Below are positions 34,612 through 46,822 of a stretch of 64,000 nucleotides of DNA, in pieces. How positions within the stretch are numbered: the first letter of the stretch is position 1; every line of letters starts with the position of its first letter. This stretch comes from Viola odorata (Eukaryota; Streptophyta; Magnoliopsida; Malpighiales; Violaceae). Position numbers and translations under genes: made by a program. The DNA lies in assembly GCA_963691705.1 (NCBI GenBank), contig OY829542.1, forward strand, positions 18,648,579 to 18,712,578, in the 5' to 3' direction. The notes below the pieces were generated by a model. The model ran no database searches and was not told where the DNA came from. It saw only the letters and a list, made by a program, of their open reading frames with translations.

Positions 34612-37600
34612 ATGGTTCGCTTATTATCTTGGAATTGTCGTGGTTTGCTTTCTCCGATAAAGAGAAGATTTATCAGGCGTAGTATACAAAGAGAGAATTT
34701 AGAGGTGGTCTTTGTGCAGGAAACCAAAAGAGAAGACATCAATGACTTCTTTATTTCGAGTATGTGGAAGTCTAATGATATGGATTGGGCTTGGTCCCCG
34801 GCTGTAGGGAGATCGGGGGGTTTGCTGGCTATGTGGGACAAAAAAAACATTTGTTGTGTCATCTAAGGTGTTGGATGAACGTTTTATTTGGCTAGAAGGA
34901 AGTTTTGTGGAGTCAAGCTTTAGATGTGTGTTGATAAACATTTATGCATATAGCGAGAGTGCAAACAGAGCTCTTCTTTGGAATCACCTTCACAACCGTA
35001 TCATCGCTAGCACCCTCCCAGTGTTGGTGGCGGGTGATTTTAACGAAGTGTTACAGCTGGAGGAAAGAAGCAGCGAAAGGGCTACTTCTAGAGGCATGAG
35101 CGACTTCCAAGACTGGGTGGCTGACTGTAACTTGCAAGACATCCAGTTGGAGGGAAGAAGATTTACTTGGGGTAATGCAGTGAGTAAAAGTAAGATAGAC
35201 CGTATACTTATTCATACAGAGTGGCACACGAGATTTCCTCACCTTCAGCTAACAGCAATGGGGAAGAACACATCAGATCACACTCCTCTTCTGCTGTCCT
35301 ATGATAGGGTTGATTAGGGCCCAAAACCCTTTAAAGATTTGGCAGCGTGGTGGGAATTTAAAGGCTTTAAAGAAGTGGTAGCAGGGTTGTGGGAAGAGGC
35401 AACGGAAATATTCCCGGGGAATTTCCAAGTTCTGAAAAAATTAAGATGGCTAAAGCAGAGACTTAGAAGTTGGAACAGGGACATTTTTGGAAACATAAAT
35501 AGCAGAATCAGAGAGCTTCAAGCTCAGGTGGAGTACCTAGATATCCAATCAGAGAACAGAGTCTTAACTGATCAAGAACAGCAGACTCGTGAAGAGAGCA
35601 CAACCGAGCTTTGGAAGAAACAAGATCAAGCTAGCCGTCTGTGGAATCAGAAATCGAAGGTCAGGTGGAACGTGCTTGGTGACAGAAATACCAAATACTT
35701 CCACCAGGTTGTGAGGTGTACGAACAAGAGAAAAAACATTACAGAAATTCTAGATCAGAACAGCAGACACACCACCCCTATAGCCATTAAATCATCAGCG
35801 GCAAGGTATTATGCTGATTTCTTCAGTTCAGTACACTGGGACAGGCCGCGGATCCCGGAATTGGACTTTAAAAAATTGACGACAGATCAGTCAACTTGGT
35901 TAGACAGGGAGGTCTCAGGAATAGAAATATGGGAGGCGGTTAAGCAATGTGGTAAAGACAAATCCCAAGGGCCAGATGGATTCTCCTTTTTATTCCTCCA
36001 GAACACGTGGGACATAGTTGGTCTCGAAGTTAGCAGCCTGATTTCAGAGTTTTTCAGAATAGGAATATATCCCCGCGGCGCTAATTCATCATTCCTAACC
36101 CTCATCCCGAAGGTCAGTGCAGCTAAGAAGTTCAGCGAGTATCGCCCGATAAGCCTCGTTCATAGCATCTACAAAATCATTTCGAAGATACTAGCGTCTC
36201 GCCTAGGGGTAGTAATCAATCACGTGATCAGTGAAGCTCAACATGGCTTCTTGAAAGGCAGCAGTACTTTAGATTGCGTTATGACAGCTAATGAGGTTGC
36301 CCACTATCTCAGATCGAGCCAAAGATAGGGTCTTCTGCTCAAGCTCGACTTTGAAAAGGCTTACGATTCAGTCGAGTGGCATTATCTAGATGGCGTCCTT
36401 AATCACATGGGTTTCAGCTGTAAATGGAGGAGGTGGATCAACCAATGTCTGAGTTCTGCTAGAGTGTCCGTCCTTATCAACGGATCGCCATCCTCTGAGT
36501 TTGATGTAGGGAGAGGGTTGCGCCAGGGCTGCCCTATGTCCCCGTATCTGTTCAACATAGCGGCAGAAGGCATACACCAATTAATTACCAAAGCAAAGGG
36601 AGAGGGCCTGCTCCAAGGGATCAGGAACGAAACTCATGGATGGGATATCACCCATCTGCAGTTCGCGGATGACACTTTAGTTTTCCTGAACAACGACGAG
36701 GAGGAGATTCAATGCGTTAAAGGGCTCTTGAGATGGTTTGACGCATACTCAGGTTTGAAAGTTAACTACTTTAAAAGTACTCTGGTCGGTATTAACATAT
36801 ACAGAACTTTGGGTGAAACAATGGCGAGGAGAGCTGGTTGTAAATACGAGGTATTGCCGTTCAAATACCTCGGGTCCTTCGTGGGTATTAATCCTAAGAG
36901 AGTGAACAACTGGGACTTCCTATTAGAGAAATTTCGGAAGAAATTGGCCACTTGGAAGGGACCGCTGCTTTCTCCAGGAGGGAGAACTACTCTTATCAGA
37001 TCAGTTCTAACGAGTATCCCGGTTTACAACATGTCCATCTTTCGTATGCCTAAAAGTGTTGTCAACAAGTGTGAGCAAATAATGCGACGCTTTTTATGAA
37101 GTGGAGAAGATCAGAAACGCGGGTTGGCAAAAGTAAAATAGACGAAGTGCACTTGGTCGAAGGAACTAGGAGGCTTGGGATTAGGATGTTTAAAGACTCG
37201 TAATGAGGCATTCCTCATGAAATGGTTATGGAGATTACTAGCGGGTGAGAAGAAAAAATGGATAGATATCGTTCGTAAACAATACAACATTACAACCTTG
37301 GGTGATATATGGGCGGACCAAAACCAGAATCTGTCTGCGACATGGCGAGCTATCATTGACGTTTGTGGGAGGAATTCATCCTTATTTGGATTTTGAACGT
37401 CTCATACAAAGTTGACGTTAGGTTCTGGGGAGACTGTAAAATTCTGGTGGGACCCCTGGGCTAGCGAAGCCCCTCTAGCCCTCAAATACCCGAGATTACT
37501 CTCCGTTGCTCGCATCCAGACGGGAACAGTCAAGGATCAAGGCAGCTGGCTAGATGACGAGTGACAATGGGTATGGGAATGGAGACTAGCGCTATTCGAG

Positions 37601-38329
37601 TGGGAAGTTGCAGAAGTGAATGAGATGTGTTCTCTCCTCCAGGTGCCAGACAGATCGGAGAACACTCATGGCCTCAGCTGGACTCTAGAACCATCGAGGG
37701 AATTTTCCATAAAATCATTTTGTACAGGAATAGAACAGACCCGTCATGGTCAAAGAAGGAACGATCTGCTCTCTGCTTGTTGGCGTGGTCACATACCTTA
37801 ACGAGTGGAGTTTTTTACATGGCTGGTCTTGCAAGAAAGGATAGCCACTCGTGCGTTTTTACACCAACGACAAGTAATAACCGAAGACAATAGTTATTGC
37901 CCCTTATGCGCAGGCCAAGCAGAGACAGTCCACCATCTTTTCCTTCACTGTGAGCGGTTTGATGAAATGTGGGGGGCTTTATTTAGGTGGGCGGGAATCA
38001 CGTGGATTAGACCACAACGCGTTGATGAGTTATGGAGCAGCTGGTCTGACATCCTTCCAACCTTGAAACAAGAGACAAAAGACATGTGGATGATGTTTTT
38101 AAGCGCCATTGTTTGGACTGTTTGGACTCACCGCAACTCTACAGTGTTCCGGCAGACGACGATCAAACCTCACCTGTTATTTCGTGACATTTTTACCACT
38201 TGTCATTACTGGATTTGTAATAGAGACCGGAGTTTCCCGTACACAACCTCTCAGATGATCTTTTCCTCCATTTGGATGCAAGTTTGGGGACGCCCTCCGG
38301 AGAGCAGGCACATTTGGCATCCTTGGTAG
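34612..38329 (+). pseudogene. LINE ORF2 (endonuclease/reverse transcriptase), broken
   Basis: From ATG 34612: apurinic-type endonuclease (LLSWNCRG, VFVQETK, VAGDFNE, then the SDHTPLLL motif near 35276), reverse transcriptase (36100-36800; KLDFEKAYDS, GLRQGCPMSPYLFN, LQFADDTLVF), connection region (LPFKYLGSFVGINPKR) and C-terminal zf-RVT (YCPLCAGQAETVHHLFLHC near 37890). Breaks: a shift in the A-run at about 34840, then in-frame stops at 35315, 36326, 37097, 37139, 37394, 37562 and 37799. By comparison with the related copies at 24.6-26.4 kb and 39.5-40.4 kb, or with the conserved block at 35315, five replace Trp, one Gln and one Tyr. Confidence 0.88.
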
Positions 38330-39546
38330 CCTTTCAGGTAGATTCTATTTAGTTCTTTCCTGCATGCCTTGCCTGGGCTGTTAGTTGCTGTCCCTTTGTC
38401 AAGCATGTAGTCTTTTTGTAGGCAGTTCACAGCTGCCTTTTGTCTGTCATGAGCTTCATGACACCCTATTATATCTATTAATAAAATATCAACTTATTTT
38501 TATAAATAAAAAAAAAAAAACTCTATCTTCAAAAGCCCTTTACATGTTCCCTTGACACAATTTTGATTCGGGCATGAGTTCTTTTTTTCTTTTTGTTAAC
38601 GGTCAAGTTCTTTGTTTTCACAATTTTACACTAGAAACCTTATTTGTAAAAACCTTCACATAGTCCATTTACACAAGTTAGTCATTATGCGATTTATTTG
38701 TAATGATGGACTACTTCTCCGTTTTGATGATTTCACACAAGCAACCTTACCTTCAAAAAACCCTTTACACGTTATCTTGACACAATTTTAATTCGGGCAT
38801 TAGTTCCTTTTTGTTTCTGTTAACGGTAAAGTTTTTTATTTTCATGAGTTTACATGAGGAACCCTATTTTAAAAGAATCTTTATAAATTCTATTTACACA
38901 ACTTACTCATGAGGAAATTTATTTGTGCTAATGAACTAATACTCCGTTTTGATGATTTGACACGAGGAAGCCTATCTTGATAAAGACTTCACACATTCCA
39001 TTTACACAATTTTTACTCACGCATGAGCCAATTTATTTATGTTAAATGACAACTTCCTAATTTTCACGAGTTTACACCAATAACCCTACTTTAAAAAATC
39101 TTCATACATTCCAATTACAGAACTTACTCATTAGGCGATTTATTCGTGTTGACGGACTACTACTCTATTTTAATGATTTTCCAAAGAGGAACTCTATCTT
39201 GATAAATACTTTACACATTTTTTACTCGCGCATGAGCAATTTTTTATGTTAACGAACTACTGCTCTGTCCTAATGATTTGACACGAGGAACTCTATCTTG
39301 ATAAAGACTTGACCCTATTTTGCTCGCGCATGAGCAATTTATTTGTGTTAAAGGACAAGTTCCTAGTTTTCACGAGTTTACACTAGGACCCTATTTTTAA
39401 AAAAATCTTCATGCATTCCAGTTACACAACTTACTCATGAGGCGATTTATTTGTGTTAATGGACTAATACTCTGCTTTGATGATTTTACACGAGGAAGCC
39501 TATCTTGATAAAGACATTACACATTCCATTTACACAATTTTTACTT

Positions 39547-40364
39547 TTTTTTTTTAATAAGCAGAGAATTTTATTACTCGGTCATAAGAATTATGACCGA
39601 AAAGCCAGATAGCTAGAATACAGGGGAGGGATCAAGAGGAGACAGGAAAATAAGCCACACAAGAAGGCCCAAAAACAGGCTATATTAGCCGAAGTCCTCC
39701 CCACGAATATAACCAAGAAGAGGAGTGCAACAACTGCACTGCATTGTAAGGGAAAGAAGGGTCCCTACTTCTCAACCAATTCCGCCAAGAAGAGAAAATA
39801 AGGCTGAGAGTGCGAAATACAGAGAAATTCTCATTCTGGAAGATCACCCTGTTACGCTGAAGCCAAATATTCCAGATGATCGCATAGACCAGCATCTTCC
39901 ACATCTCCCTGGCTTCGATTTGGTTAGCCAAAAACAGCCCGTTCCAGCTCTTCCATAGATCTGAAATGTTCCTTGGAAGAACCCACACAATGCCCGCCCA
40001 ACGCAAGATATAGTCCCATACTGGATTAATTATCCTACAATGGAGTAGAAGATGGGAAGATGATTCCTCCATATCTGCACAGAAGGGGCATAAGCTGGAT
40101 TCCCTCGGAAGCATGTTGCGAATCCTTAAAAACTCTCTCGACACAATACGATTTTGAAGAGTAAGCCAAACAAAGAATTCTACTCTGTAAGGAACCAATT
40201 TACTCCAACACGAAGCCAAAAGGGAGTTTTCAGATCCACCAAACATGTGAGATTCCATCCCCTGACAAAAGGAACTAATAGAGAACTTTCCATTAGCTTC
40301 AAGCTTCCACGTCAAGGAGTCAATTGTAGCTCCCGCCGACGGTGTGATTAGCAAATCTTCCAGG
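39547..40364 (-). mobile_element. 5'-truncated LINE (3' end only), opposite orientation
   Basis: An 818-bp insertion flanked by a perfect 17-bp duplication TTACACAATTTTTACTT (39530-39546 and 40365-40381). On the plus strand it starts with a T-run, the complement of the poly(A) tail. The adjoining TCTCTGCTTATT-type 3' UTR matches the LINE at 26.4 kb, so both belong to one subfamily. It sits in the 117-bp tandem array. Confidence 0.9.
39680..40364 (-). pseudogene. LINE ORF2 C-terminal zf-RVT fragment
   Basis: An open frame of about 228 codons from the truncation point to the natural ORF2 stop. It includes the zinc-binding motif of plant LINE reverse transcriptases (LCPFCADMEESSSHLLLHC) and the downstream WAGI...LWKSW region. 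No stop interrupts it, unlike the longer LINE nearby, so this insertion may be younger. Without endonuclease and reverse transcriptase it is dead. Confidence 0.85.
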
Positions 40365-41419
40365 TTACACAATTTTTACTTGTGCATGAGCCAATGTTTT
40401 ATATTAACGGACAAGTACTTAGTTTTAATAGTTTTACACCACGAACCCTATTTTGTAAACACCATAATATATTCCATCTATACAACTTTTGTTCTACCAT
40501 AAGTCATTTTTTTGTGTGTTAATGGACAAATTCTTAATTTTAACTGTGCTTACACTAGGAACCCTATTTTGTACAAAACCTTCAAACATTCCATTTACAT
40601 AACTCTCATTAAAGCATCAGTGAATTTTTGTGTGTAAATGAACAAGTTGTTGGTTTCCACAAGTTTACAGAAGAAACCCTATGTTGTAAAAACATTTTTA
40701 TTTATTTCATTTACACAACTTGTACTCTAGCATGAATCGATTTTTCCTTATTAACGGACAAGTTGTTAGTTTTCACAAGCTTACACCAGGAACCCTATTT
40801 TGTAAAAAAAAATCATACATTCCATGTGCACAACTTTTACTCTACCATTACTCGATTTTTTTATGTTAACGGCCAAGTTGTTAGCTTTCACAAGTTTACA
40901 CTAGGTACCTTATTTTGTAAAAACCTTCATACATTTTATTTTACACAACTTTTCTTTTAGCATGAGTCTATTGTTTGTGTTAATAGACAACTTCCTAATT
41001 TTTACGAGTTTACACTAGGAACCCAATTTTAAAAGAAACTTCATACATCCTCTTTACACAACTTTTACTTACGCATAAGTCGATTTTTTAGTGTTAACGG
41101 ACTACTACTTTGTTTTCATGATTTGACATGAGTAACCCTTGCTTCATTAGACTTTACACATTCCCTTTACACAATTTTTACTCGCGCATTAATTGATTTG
41201 TTTGTGTTAACGGATAAGTTCTTTGTTTAGCATATTTTGGCCTTCTAACAAAATACATGGAACCAATTCTTCATTTACATATTTTAAATTAATTGCAATG
41301 TAGCTCAATGGTTGTTTGTCTGGTTTCAAATTGTATGTAAGTAAAATGGTTGCTTTATGTGGTTTACTTTGGAGTTGAAATTGTATGTAATTGAAATTCT
41401 AGAAAATAATAGTATAAAG

Positions 41420-41590
41420 TCAATATATATGTACCTCATTGGTTATATGCTCGGAGGAAAAAGTATCAGTAGGGACTCAACTCTAGGTTCGAATCTCACC
41501 TCGCCTAAAAAAACACGGTGAGATATTGAGTTATGGACATTGGTGTCATCACAGCCCTAAAATCCGCACGCTTCAATCAACATGTCATTT
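41420..41590 (+). repeat. Possible tRNA-derived SINE
   Basis: TACCTCATTGGTTATATG (about 41431) resembles a tRNA A box, and GGTTCGAATCTCACC (about 41489) a B box, about 46 bp further on. No tRNA clover-leaf can be drawn. A 3' tail and target duplication were not identified, so this is tentative. Confidence 0.35.
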
Positions 41591-41639
41591 TCTTGCTTTG
41601 TAGTCAAGATCGACGACTACGATTGGAAGGAAAAGTGAG

Positions 41640-42140
41640 CTTTCACTAATCTGAATCACAGGTGGTGGTCTTTCGGGTGGTGGTCCATCGTTTCTGCTTG
41701 CTTCTCTTTTAGGGAATTATGGCCCTTTCGCCCCTATGTTTTCTTTTCTTATGCGTATGGCATAGTCTCCCAAATACCCTTCGCTGACCAGTTTCTCAAT
41801 GGCGATCATGAGATGCTTGCATTCATACGTGGTATGCCATCCTCCCTTGTGGAATTTGTAATATTTACGCGAGTTCGGGTAGTCTACTTTCAACTTTGGT
41901 GTCCATTTGATTGGGTAAATTCTAGCTTAGACAACGACTAGGATTTCTGCTTTTGAGACTAGCAAGGGTATGACATCAGTCTCTTTGATATCTGGGTTGA
42001 ACGTTTTCGTCTAGAATTCATCATAGCCACTTGGTCGATCAGCGACTACTCTTGCGACGAATTTTCTTACCTCATTTCTTTTCTGGACACTCTTTTTTGC
42101 TGCTGGTTGCGGGGGTGAGGACTATTTGTGGAGGCGGCAT
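41640..42140 (-). pseudogene. Ty3/gypsy gag fragment, decayed
   Basis: Minus-strand translation of about 41719-41911 reads KVDYPNSRKYYKFHKGGWHT, TYECKHLMIAIEKLVSEGYL and a basic tail. This matches the zinc-finger and linker region common in plant Ty3/gypsy Gag (usual form KYCxFHxxxGHxTxxCxxLKxxIExLIxxGxL). The first Cys is replaced by Tyr and the Gly by Trp. Upstream frames toward 42140 carry further stops. No LTR or pol was found nearby. Confidence 0.7.
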
Positions 42141-42142
42141 TT

Positions 42143-42717
42143 TGTTAGTCTTGTGCTTGAAAACTAATCAATTGGATCGAAATAATTAATAGTAATTATT
42201 TAAAGAGTTAAATAAATATTTGGTGTAGTTTTATTAGGATATTATTTGATAATATCTAACATATATCCTCCATATATCTATTAGGGTACTTTGGTAACTA
42301 ACCAAAGATAAAACCCTAATATAAATAGTTAAGATATAAACCTAAAGGGTTGGGTGTTAGTTTTGTGCAATTTCAGTTTTCTTAGAGATGAAAAATCGTA
42401 CACCACCAACAAGAGAAAGAAAAGAAAATGCAAAGTGTTGCATTTTAGTGGATTGTGAATCCTTCTTCCGTCGGTTCTAGCTGACCATTTTTGTAAATTA
42501 TTCGGCTCATTCATGTGGATACCAATAGAAGGTGTTCGTCAGTACGGGTAATACTTGTTGGTTCGGTTCAACCTCTTGCGGACGATTCATCCATTCAAAT
42601 TTTTGAGTTTCGGTTTGGTGCTCCAACGATTCTATTTCCGATGTAAGGTACACGGTTCAAATCCTAATCTTCGTACATTATATTCGTTGACTTGGTTCAT
42701 GTTCGGATTTCTATAAC
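42143..42717 (+). repeat. Possible solo LTR
   Basis: Starts TGTTAGTC, ends TATAACA and contains a TATA-like ATATAAATAG (about 42320). Flanking 5-mers do not match, so an LTR identity is only suggested by ends, size and the promoter-like segment. It directly abuts the Ty3/gypsy gag relic. Confidence 0.3.
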
Positions 42718-42759
42718 AAGTCTTCCGTTGTGATTACGACTGAAACCCTACACTACTCC

Positions 42760-43526
42760 CTCTGTCTCAAATTAAATGATATTTTGAGATTTTTTATTGT
42801 CTCAAATTAAATAGTAGTTCACTACTTTTTAAGTGATATTTTTGTCTAACTTTATTAACTTAACTCTTATTTCTTATAAGAGATGATTAACGATAGAGTA
42901 ATAAAGTAGATAAATTAATATAAAATAAGAAAATATTAGTATCAAATATAAATTTAAAAAATATAAAAAATAATTTTCCTAATGTGTAAAATAAATACTA
43001 AAGAAATAATTTAATTTGTTACGGGTACATTAACTATTAAGTAGAACTTTTGATGGTAGAACACATAGAATCACTTACGTGAGAGCAGACCCATAGCTCG
43101 CAATCATGAAAAAGAGTGGATTTCCATGCATCGAGCTGTGCAATTAATATTCAAAAGTATACTCTTCAGTCTTCCCCACTCTGTAAGGAGTAGCCATAAA
43201 CATTAGTATTTGTTAAGGAGTCTTCTTCATCCTCTTTGTTTCAGCTGCTAGTAGTAGGCTTTGAAAACTGGCTACTGTTATAGTCAACCAAATATAATTA
43301 CTCTAGCTAGTTTAAATATATTGTTGTTTTATGTTGCTATATTTATTTTTTTATGAAAAGAAGGGATACATCATACATCTATTAAAATAAAAAATCATAC
43401 AAATAATGATTAATATTAATTACCCCAAGTCAAAATGCCCTTAAACTGATATCCTAAAATTATTAGTTGTAAAAAAAAAAATCTCCTTTCTAATTGACAA
43501 GGAAATTTTCTGACTTAAACAAAATC
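42760..43526. other. Spacer with a degenerate Stowaway-like end
   Basis: ACTCCCTCTGTCTC near 42755 resembles one Stowaway terminus, but no matching opposite end was seen. The rest is AT-rich without coding evidence. Confidence 0.35.
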
Positions 43527-43808
43527 TTGATTTCAAGGGTTGAAAATGCAACTGATTTAAAACTATTAAGGAGAGTTCAACCCTTGTAAGAAGCCTACGA
43601 AATCTGAATTCAGATTAATTAGCTGGTGGTCCTGAATTACCAAAAGGGAAGCAAAAAAAAGAAGAAAAAAAAATTTTGATTTCAAGTGTTGAGAATACAA
43701 TTGATTTAAAACTATTAAGGAGAGAAGGCTACGAAATCTGAATTCAGATTAATTAGCTGGTGGCCCTGAATTACCAAAAGGGAAGCATAAAAAAGAAGAA
43801 AAAAAAGA
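43527..43808 (+). repeat. Two-unit direct tandem repeat (~140 bp)
   Basis: TTGATTTCAAG...GTTGA, AACTATTAAGGAGAG, CTGAATTCAGATTAATTAGC and AATTACCAAAAGGGAAGCA occur in the same order in units starting at about 43527 and 43676. The second unit is shorter by an internal deletion (about 16 bp after AAGGAGAG). High similarity implies a recent duplication. Noncoding. Confidence 0.8.
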
Positions 43809-44519
43809 ATTATCATCGAAACAAATTACCTCTTAGAACCAATTAGGTGCATAGAAAATTATTTTTTTATTTTTTGATAATTTACATATATTATTGAACA
43901 GCGACACAAAAAGTATGCATAAATATGGAGGGGTAACAAGCCGACCCCATTGCTGATCTTAGAAGACACTTTGGGGAGAATCGCATTATCGGAATACTTA
44001 TTATGGTTTATATTTCTTGGGGAAGAAAAAAGGTATCGTAAATCCTTTCTGCAGGCTTTATGAAAAAGGCAGAATAAGTAAAAAAGTGAGAAGATAAAAG
44101 TTGACACACCAAGTGCAGGAAACAGAACGCATGAATCTTTTATCAAAGCTTATAGTTTTAGCGATTAAATTGAAAAGTAGAGAAAAAACTCAACTCTAAT
44201 TTCATATACATTATTATATATGTCCATATTTGCTATTATACCAAAAGAAAATTAATAAACAACCAATTATACACTTGTCAAGTAAGTGTATATATCATCG
44301 CATAGAGTGATAATATGCCATAGACTCACTGCCACATTATTAAAAAAAATTAATAAAGTGGGAAAAAATTAAATTAAACATTGTTATGTTATACAAATAT
44401 TAAGAAACCTTTTATTCTTTATGGTTTTTTTTCCTTCTATACATATAAAAAATGTTTTTTCCTCGCAAAAGGAGCGGAAAATTGCTCAAAATAAAATTTT
44501 GAAGTGATAAATTATGTAT

Positions 44520-45060
44520 ATAAAACTAAGGTTTTAAAACTCGGATTGATTTAGCTGGTTCAATCTGGTTGAACCGAAATCATGATGGACAATTAATGGA
44601 GCATTAGTAAAGTTGAGTCTTATGATAAGAAGAAAAATAATTTCAGTGATAGTAACAAAAGAAGGATTTTATATATACATTTTTTAATAGAATTAGAAAT
44701 AAATCATTTTCACTGGAGGTTATTCACGTTAATGGTTGGTAATTTATATTAATAGTTGGCATGACTGGTTTGACACTCTTAATCTTTAAGTAAAAAATCG
44801 TAGGTTTTATCTTTTTATATGGAATTTTTTTTCTTATACACATTTTATTGTTTAGTGGTTTGGTATGTGTAAACATGATTAGTCATAATTTAATGAGTTT
44901 CTTAACTATTGAAACTTCAAAATTCCTAAATCAGTCTTTAAATTGTTAGACTCGTAATCAAATATTTAATTTTATTAGAGGCGTTAATATAATCTTACGG
45001 GAAGAAAAAATTATATGCGAACTTAATGAGGGTATTTTTTATTTCAGTGGAGGCAGCTAC
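44520..45060. repeat. Dispersed repeat, inverse copy of 27960-30140
   Basis: Reverse-complement homology runs through CGCATATAAT...AGATTATATTAA, GAGTCTAACAATTTAAAGAC and GAAACTCATTAAATTATGAC, matching 27980-28087 and 29718-29745. This copy lacks the CCGG-rich insertion and so preserves the empty site at about 44910-44925. Its other end carries a GGTTCAATCTGGTTGAACC block near 44550. Confidence 0.65.
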
Positions 45061-45148
45061 CCTCACTGCCCTCACCTCGGATCCGATGGAGAGAGATGGG
45101 TCATTTATAAGTTTCGAATTCATATTAGTTCGGCCCAATAGAAATACA

Positions 45149-45705
45149 ATGGTTTACACCAAAAAAATCACCTTTCCTTTTTATTTGTTTAAGTTTTTTT
45201 AAACTTCTGAACTCAAGTCCTAGTTCTATTTATTAAACAGTACGAGACACTCCCTACTCATTTAATTTTTTTTTTGTTCTTTTAATACTTTTATATTATA
45301 ATTTCTTTTCTTTTTTATTTTTCTGAATTTTTATTTCTTATTTACTAAATTTTAATAAATTTTAATAAATTTGATGTATCGTTTGACATGGCACGCCACA
45401 TCAGAAAAAATATTTAGAAATATGATGGTTTACACACAAAAAATCACCAAATTAAAAAAAAAACCACCCTTTCTTTTTATTTGTTTAAGTTTTTTCTAAA
45501 CTCTGAACTCAAGTCTTAGTTCTATTTATTAAACAGTATGAGACAGTCTCTACTCATTTAAATATATATTTTTTATTCTTTTAATACTTTTATATTATAA
45601 TTTCTTTTTCTTTTTTCTTATTTCTTATTTGCTAAATTTTAATAATTTTTAATAAATCTGATGTGGCATCTGACATGGCACGTTACATGAATAAAAATAT
45701 TTAAA
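45149..45705 (+). repeat. Two-unit direct tandem repeat (276-bp period)
   Basis: Units begin ATGGTTTACAC at 45149 and 45425 and share CTGAACTCAAGTC, TATTTATTAAACAGTA and GACATGGCACG. Similarity is clear along the entire unit with small indels in T-runs. Noncoding and AT-rich. Confidence 0.8.
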
Positions 45706-46560
45706 ATTAATAGAGTTTTCCTTCATTAAATATTATTGTCACGACGGACCAAATTAATAAATGAAAAAAACGGCAGAGACAAAAAAAAAAGGAATTAAAA
45801 TAATAATTTTGTCAACACTGACCAGTATATTAAACTGGCCAAACAGACCCTATTAAAGAACTAGAGAACATTTTGGCATTTATTTTGTTAAAACACTCAG
45901 TAGTGAATTTGATGTAAGATGGACATATTAAGTTTTATGCCTTGATGATGTTTGACATCTATGATACTGATAGTTAATAGTTCCATCAATTAATTTTTAC
46001 TTCTTATCCACACTGCTTGTGAAAAATTGAAGTGTAACTAGAGTACTCTTAAGCATTAGAAAAATCAATTTATATAGTTTGCTATCTAAACAAAATTATT
46101 TAAGTGCAATTCATTTTTTTTTTAAAATAAAATATATGCCTTTAGATGGATTAAATGAGACTAATTTCAATTTTAGCTAATTACTTATAATGGTTGAGAT
46201 CGAAACTACCACAACAATCGTCTATTAAATAAGATGGGACATGTTTGATCTATTTTCAACCAAAAACGAATATAAACTAATTCACTTTTTTCATTTTACC
46301 ACCCTAAACTGCGATACATTTTATTTTACAGGAAGTTAATCCCTGATTTAGTTTCTTTGCATAAATGCATAAGCCACAAACTTTGAGAGGTAGACAGTAC
46401 ACTAACTATTAGTATTAGGTAGTTGGTGATGGCGGGAAATTGATGAGGTTGCGTATATATGGAGTGGAAAGGACTGTAAGTTAAGCATCGGGGCAGTGCC
46501 GCAGGAGGGCAGGGGAGAGGAGTGAGACGTACTAGTATTTTCTTTATAAGTACTTATATA
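45706..46560. other. Spacer without recognisable gene
   Basis: AT-rich intergenic DNA; no motif-bearing frame on either strand. Confidence 0.4.
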
Positions 46561-46820
46561 CTCCCTCCGTCCCGTATTAATAGTCGTTTTAGCTTTTGCT
46601 TTTACTGTTTCGACACGTATCTTAAAACGGCCGGTAGACTCACTATTTGAGACAATTTTGCCCTTAATTTTTTCTGAGAAGTACGTTAAGGATTAACGTA
46701 CGTTCACAAAAAAATTCGGATTTTTTTGGGGTCAAATAGTGCCTCATCCGGCCTCCTCGATATGCGTTCCCTACTGAATATTGGGATACGAGAAAGACAG
46801 TTAATATGGGACGGAGGGAG
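46561..46820. mobile_element. Stowaway MITE (260 bp, fold-back)
   Basis: Starts CTCCCTCCGTCCC and ends GGGACGGAGGGAG, a perfect terminal inversion, with TA on each side. Most of the element is palindromic around a GTACGTTAAGGATTAACGTAC centre. It belongs to the same family as 51735-51966, sharing the GACTCACTATTTGA arm and the AAGGATTAACG centre. Confidence 0.9.
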
Positions 46821-46822
46821 TA

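Larger units (their letters stand above)
32875..38518 (+). mobile_element. Full-length plant L1-type LINE
   Basis: Bounded by a perfect 13-bp target duplication AACTCTATCTTCA (32862-32874 and 38519-38531). It ends in a poly(A) run (about 38508-38520). Order: short 5' UTR, ORF1 (RRM-type RNA-binding), ORF2 (endonuclease, reverse transcriptase, C-terminal zinc region), 3' UTR with AATAAAATATC before the tail. At 5.6 kb it has the usual full length. Both ORFs are interrupted. It is inserted in the 117-bp tandem array. Confidence 0.93.
32271..41235. repeat. ~117-bp tandem repeat array, interrupted by two LINE insertions
   Basis: Units contain a conserved core GAACCCTATTTTGTAAAAAC, then CATTCCATTTACACAACTT and GCATGAGTCGATTTTTTTGT, then GTTAACGGACAAGTTCTTAG. 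Successive cores at about 40444, 40559, 40676 and 40791 give a spacing of 115-117 bp. Segments: 32271-32874, 38519-39546 and 40365-41235, about 2.5 kb and roughly 21 units without the insertions. Units differ by many substitutions, so the array is old. No coding potential. Confidence 0.8.

Noticed and set aside
41290..41340. tRNA-like A box (TAGCTCAATGGTT) followed by GGTTTCAAATTG
   Set aside because: The B box is poor and no clover-leaf can be formed.
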